From: Kuafuiihalomonas sp964477875
GTDB taxonomy: Bacteria; Myxococcota; Kuafuiibacteriia; Kuafuiibacteriales; Kuafuiibacteriaceae
Direction: 5' to 3'
Assembly: GCA_964477875.1 (NCBI GenBank)
Contig: CAYZFR010000090.1
Location: forward strand, 1-15,457
Length of the DNA: 15,457 nucleotides
The notes beneath the pieces were generated by a model. That model was not told where the DNA came from. It did no database searches and worked only from the letters and a program-made list of their open reading frames with translations. Positions within the stretch are counted from its first letter, which is position 1. The number at the start of each line of letters is the position of its first letter. Made by a program: the position numbers and the translations under genes. Of this stretch, positions 13,116 to 15,457 are shown in pieces.

Positions 13116-15415
13116 TCTGGGCTGCGCTGCTGCTCAACGCCGCCTGCTCCTCGCCTCCGTCCTCCGGCTCGCCGTCTCCGGACCTTGGCGGGGCGCTCTC
13201 CTGCGTCGAAGGCTCGCCCTGCGAGCCGACTGGAAACCCCTGTCGGCGGGCGGTGTGCCGCGACGGGGCCTGCGTCGAGGAGCCTCGCGAAGGAGGAGAC
13301 TGTGATGACGGGGATCTCTGCACCGAAGGGGACCGCTGCGAAGCGGGCCGGTGCGTACCGGGCCCCGCCAAGCGCTGCAAGGCCTCCGCGAGCTGTCGCA
13401 CCGCCTCCTGCGATCCCGACACCGGCCTCTGCGTCGAGGCCACGGCCCCCGATGGCTCCCTCTGCACCGACGGCGATGGATGTACGACTGGCGAGGCCTG
13501 TCAGGACGGCGCCTGCGTGGGCGGCGCCCCCTTCCTGTGCCCTCTGACCGACTGCATGATCGCCAACGTCTGCGACTCCGAGCTCAGTCGTTGCGTTCCC
13601 GTCATCGCGCCAGACGGAACGACGTGCAGCGACGCCAACGTTTGCACCGAGGGCGATGTCTGCCGGGAGGGCGACTGCATGCCGGGCTCGCCGGCGGAGC
13701 GGGCACCGCGCTGCTCCGAGGGCCTCTGCTTCACCGAGGTCGCCCGGGAGCTGGGCCTGAACTTCGCGCCCAATCCGAGCTTCGACTTCGAGGGGGCCGG
13801 GGCGGCGGTCGCCGACTTCGATGGCGACGGCTGGATGGACGTGGTGCTCTTTCAGGAGCGCACGCCGCCGAGGCTCTACCTGAATAAGGGGGGGGACGGT
13901 TTCCGAGATGCCACCGATGCTTGGGGGCTCGAGGTGGACTTCCAGGTTCTGCTTCTCGTCCAGGGGCTCGGAGCAGGTGACCTGGACGGCGACGGGGATC
14001 CCGATCTGGTGATGGTCGGCGAGGGCTCGAATCTGGTCTTCTTCAACGAGGGGGGGCGCTTCCGCGTCGACGAGGAGGCGATCGCCGACGCGCCGAAGTG
14101 GGCGGTCGGTGTCGCTCTGGCCGACGCTGACTTGGACGGGGATCTCGATGTGCTGCTGGCAAATTATATCGAGCCTCCGAGCAGCTTCCCGTTTCACGAT
14201 CCCGAGGTGAACACGCTCTTCCTCAACGACGGCGAGGGGCGGTTCCGTGACGCCAGCGAAGAGACGGGTCTTCGGGCCGAGCCGGCGGGTACGACCTATG
14301 CCATCGCCTTCACCGACTTCAATCAAGACGGAGTCCAAGACATCGTCGAGTGCAACGACTTCGGCCAGTATGTGCAGCCCAATCGGTGGCTGAAAGGAAG
14401 CCTCGAAGACGGGCGGCTCCGCTACGAAGACGTGGCGCCGAGCCTCGGGACCGACGTCGCCTTTTACTGCATGACCATAGGGGCGGGCGACTACGACCGA
14501 GACGGAGACCTCGACTATTACCACACCAACATCGGCACCCACGCCCTCCTCCGCGACGAGGGAGCGCGATTCGTCGACGCGGCGGCGTCCCTGGGCGTCG
14601 AGGCCACGAACGACGCTTGCTTCACCGAGCTCAAGTCGGCGGGCTGGGGCGCCGGTTTTCGAGACTTCGACCTCGACGGGTGGCCTGATCTCTTCGCGAC
14701 CGCGGGCTGGGTGCCCAGCACGCCGATGGACGCGAACCCGCGTCGGAGCGAGAACAAGCTCTTCCATCGGGTGGGCGTGGGCTTCGTCGACGTCGCCTAC
14801 AGCAGCGGGGTGGCCTCGCCCGCCCGGTCCAAAGGGGTGGTCTTCCTGGACTACGACGAGGACGGCGACGCGGACATTCTGGTCGCCAACATGGTCCAAG
14901 AGCCCGAGCTCTACCGGAACGACAGCCCAAGGAAGGGGCGATGGCTGACGCTGGCGCTGCGGGGTCGACTCTCGAACCGCGACGGCTTCGGGGCCCGGGT
15001 GTACGCCGACTTCGGGACCTTCGAGATCCTGGGGGAGCACCAGCCCCATGGCAGCTACGCCTCGGTGTCGGAGCCCCGGCTCCACTTCGGGGCCGGGCCC
15101 GCTGAAGCCGCGGAGCTGCGCGTGGTCTGGCCGTCTGGCGTCGAGCAACGCTTGCGGGTGGGGACCAACGTCAAGCACGAGCTGGTCGAGCCGGTGGGAC
15201 TGATCGATGGCCTCGCCGTCGATGAGGGGACCCTGCGAGTCCAGCTGCGTCGGCTCCGGGACGATGCCCTCCGCCTGATCTTCCTGGGCCCGGGCGGCGA
15301 GGTCTTGGGCGAGTCCCCCGTGTTGGGCGATACGGTGGAGCGAACCATCCCCGTTGGGGCCGTACGCGTGCGTCTCGTGGACCCAGGCGGGGGCGTCGAC
15401 GAGCGGCGCCTGTAG
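13085..15415 (+). CDS. Lipoprotein with Cys-rich repeats, seven FG-GAP/VCBS motifs and ASPIC/UnbV domain (CRTAC1-like), copy 2
   Basis: 776 residues. The GTG at 13085, inside the last codons of copy 1 (31 bp overlap), is the start that yields a full lipoprotein signal: MDSPVYRHA, hydrophobic LIWAALLLNAA, lipid Cys21, then Ser. GGAG lies about ten bases upstream. Residues about 39-218 contain only three full C-x5-C-T-x4-C-x4-C units. D-x-D/N-x-D-G-x-x-D loops start at about 244, 299, 347, 411, 469, 527 and 589. The ASPIC/UnbV domain follows (GRWLTLALRGRLSNRDGFGARV ... VVWPSGVEQRL), ending near 702. The 74-residue tail differs from that of copy 1. The copies share peculiar strings such as CNDFGQ, DYDRDGDLDYYHTNIG and SENKL, so they arose by duplication. 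Translational coupling to copy 1 is likely. Confidence 0.9.
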   Translation: MDSPVYRHALIWAALLLNAACSSPPSSGSPSPDLGGALSCVEGSPCEPTGNPCRRAVCRDGACVEEPREGGDCDDGDLCTEGDRCEAGRCVPGPAKRCKASASCRTASCDPDTGLCVEATAPDGSLCTDGDGCTTGEACQDGACVGGAPFLCPLTDCMIANVCDSELSRCVPVIAPDGTTCSDANVCTEGDVCREGDCMPGSPAERAPRCSEGLCFTEVARELGLNFAPNPSFDFEGAGAAVADFDGDGWMDVVLFQERTPPRLYLNKGGDGFRDATDAWGLEVDFQVLLLVQGLGAGDLDGDGDPDLVMVGEGSNLVFFNEGGRFRVDEEAIADAPKWAVGVALADADLDGDLDVLLANYIEPPSSFPFHDPEVNTLFLNDGEGRFRDASEETGLRAEPAGTTYAIAFTDFNQDGVQDIVECNDFGQYVQPNRWLKGSLEDGRLRYEDVAPSLGTDVAFYCMTIGAGDYDRDGDLDYYHTNIGTHALLRDEGARFVDAAASLGVEATNDACFTELKSAGWGAGFRDFDLDGWPDLFATAGWVPSTPMDANPRRSENKLFHRVGVGFVDVAYSSGVASPARSKGVVFLDYDEDGDADILVANMVQEPELYRNDSPRKGRWLTLALRGRLSNRDGFGARVYADFGTFEILGEHQPHGSYASVSEPRLHFGAGPAEAAELRVVWPSGVEQRLRVGTNVKHELVEPVGLIDGLAVDEGTLRVQLRRLRDDALRLIFLGPGGEVLGESPVLGDTVERTIPVGAVRVRLVDPGGGVDERRL

Positions 15416-15457
15416 TGGTCCCATGACCCTGAGAAGCGAACCCCGGGCCTTGACAGA
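15416..15457 (+). other. Right window edge: possible start of next gene or promoter
   Basis: After the stop of copy 2, an ATG at 15423 opens a frame of 11 codons that runs off the window. TTGACA at 15450-15455 matches a -35 box exactly. Only one of these is likely to be meaningful, and the window ends too soon to decide. Confidence 0.2.

Noticed and set aside
13091..15424. 777-residue open frame on the minus strand opposite lipoprotein copy 2
   Set aside because: It is the mirror of a clear coding gene with G/C-ending codons, which suppress stops on the opposite strand. Its composition is Val/Gly/Arg/Ala-rich with no recognisable domain or start signal.

Overview
This is a GC-rich window, tightly packed, with strong G/C bias at third codon positions, which produces many long spurious reading frames on the opposite strand. 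The gene content suggests a myxobacteria-like organism (Myxococcota, formerly Deltaproteobacteria). It includes several bactofilins, a Pkn2-type Ser/Thr kinase fused to a DUF4388-like region, and large lipoproteins that join 'CDDGDPCT'-type cysteine-rich repeats to FG-GAP/VCBS calcium-binding repeats. The lineage is inferred from these family habits; no rRNA is present to confirm it.

Layout. (1) 1-1206, minus strand: the N-terminal part of a lipoprotein built from putative Ig-fold repeats; its C-terminus lies outside the window. (2) 1341-3008, plus strand: three very short bactofilin genes, each overlapping the next by a few bases, with the last overlapping pyrE (orotate phosphoribosyltransferase). 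(3) 3016-4644, minus strand: nadB (L-aspartate oxidase), convergent with pyrE and only 7 bp from it. (4) 4735-7015, plus strand: a secreted DUF4124/lytic transglycosylase, a TPR protein with an AIM24-like C-terminus, and pgsA (phosphatidylglycerophosphate synthase), with stop/start codons overlapping. A tRNA-Gly(GCC) follows at 7053-7124. (5) 7191-9356, plus strand: a 721-residue Ser/Thr kinase fusion. (6) 9334-10107, minus strand: rnhB (RNase HII), whose 3' end overlaps the kinase 3' end by 23 bp. (7) 10257-15415, plus strand: two tandem paralogous lipoproteins with cysteine-rich repeats, seven FG-GAP calcium motifs and an ASPIC/UnbV domain. The second gene starts inside the end of the first.

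The window mixes conserved housekeeping functions (pyrimidine and NAD synthesis, phospholipid synthesis, peptidoglycan cleavage, RNA removal from DNA, glycine tRNA) with lineage-specific cytoskeletal, signalling and surface proteins. All three predicted lipoproteins carry Cys-Ser at the processing site; by the E. coli +2 rule this would favour export to the outer membrane. No insertion sequence, phage gene, CRISPR array or other sign of recent transfer was seen. No gene-free stretch exceeds 145 bp. The least described parts are the overlapping bactofilin trio with pyrE, the kinase fusion, the tandem Cys-rich/FG-GAP lipoprotein pair, and an RNase HII with an altered GRG motif.
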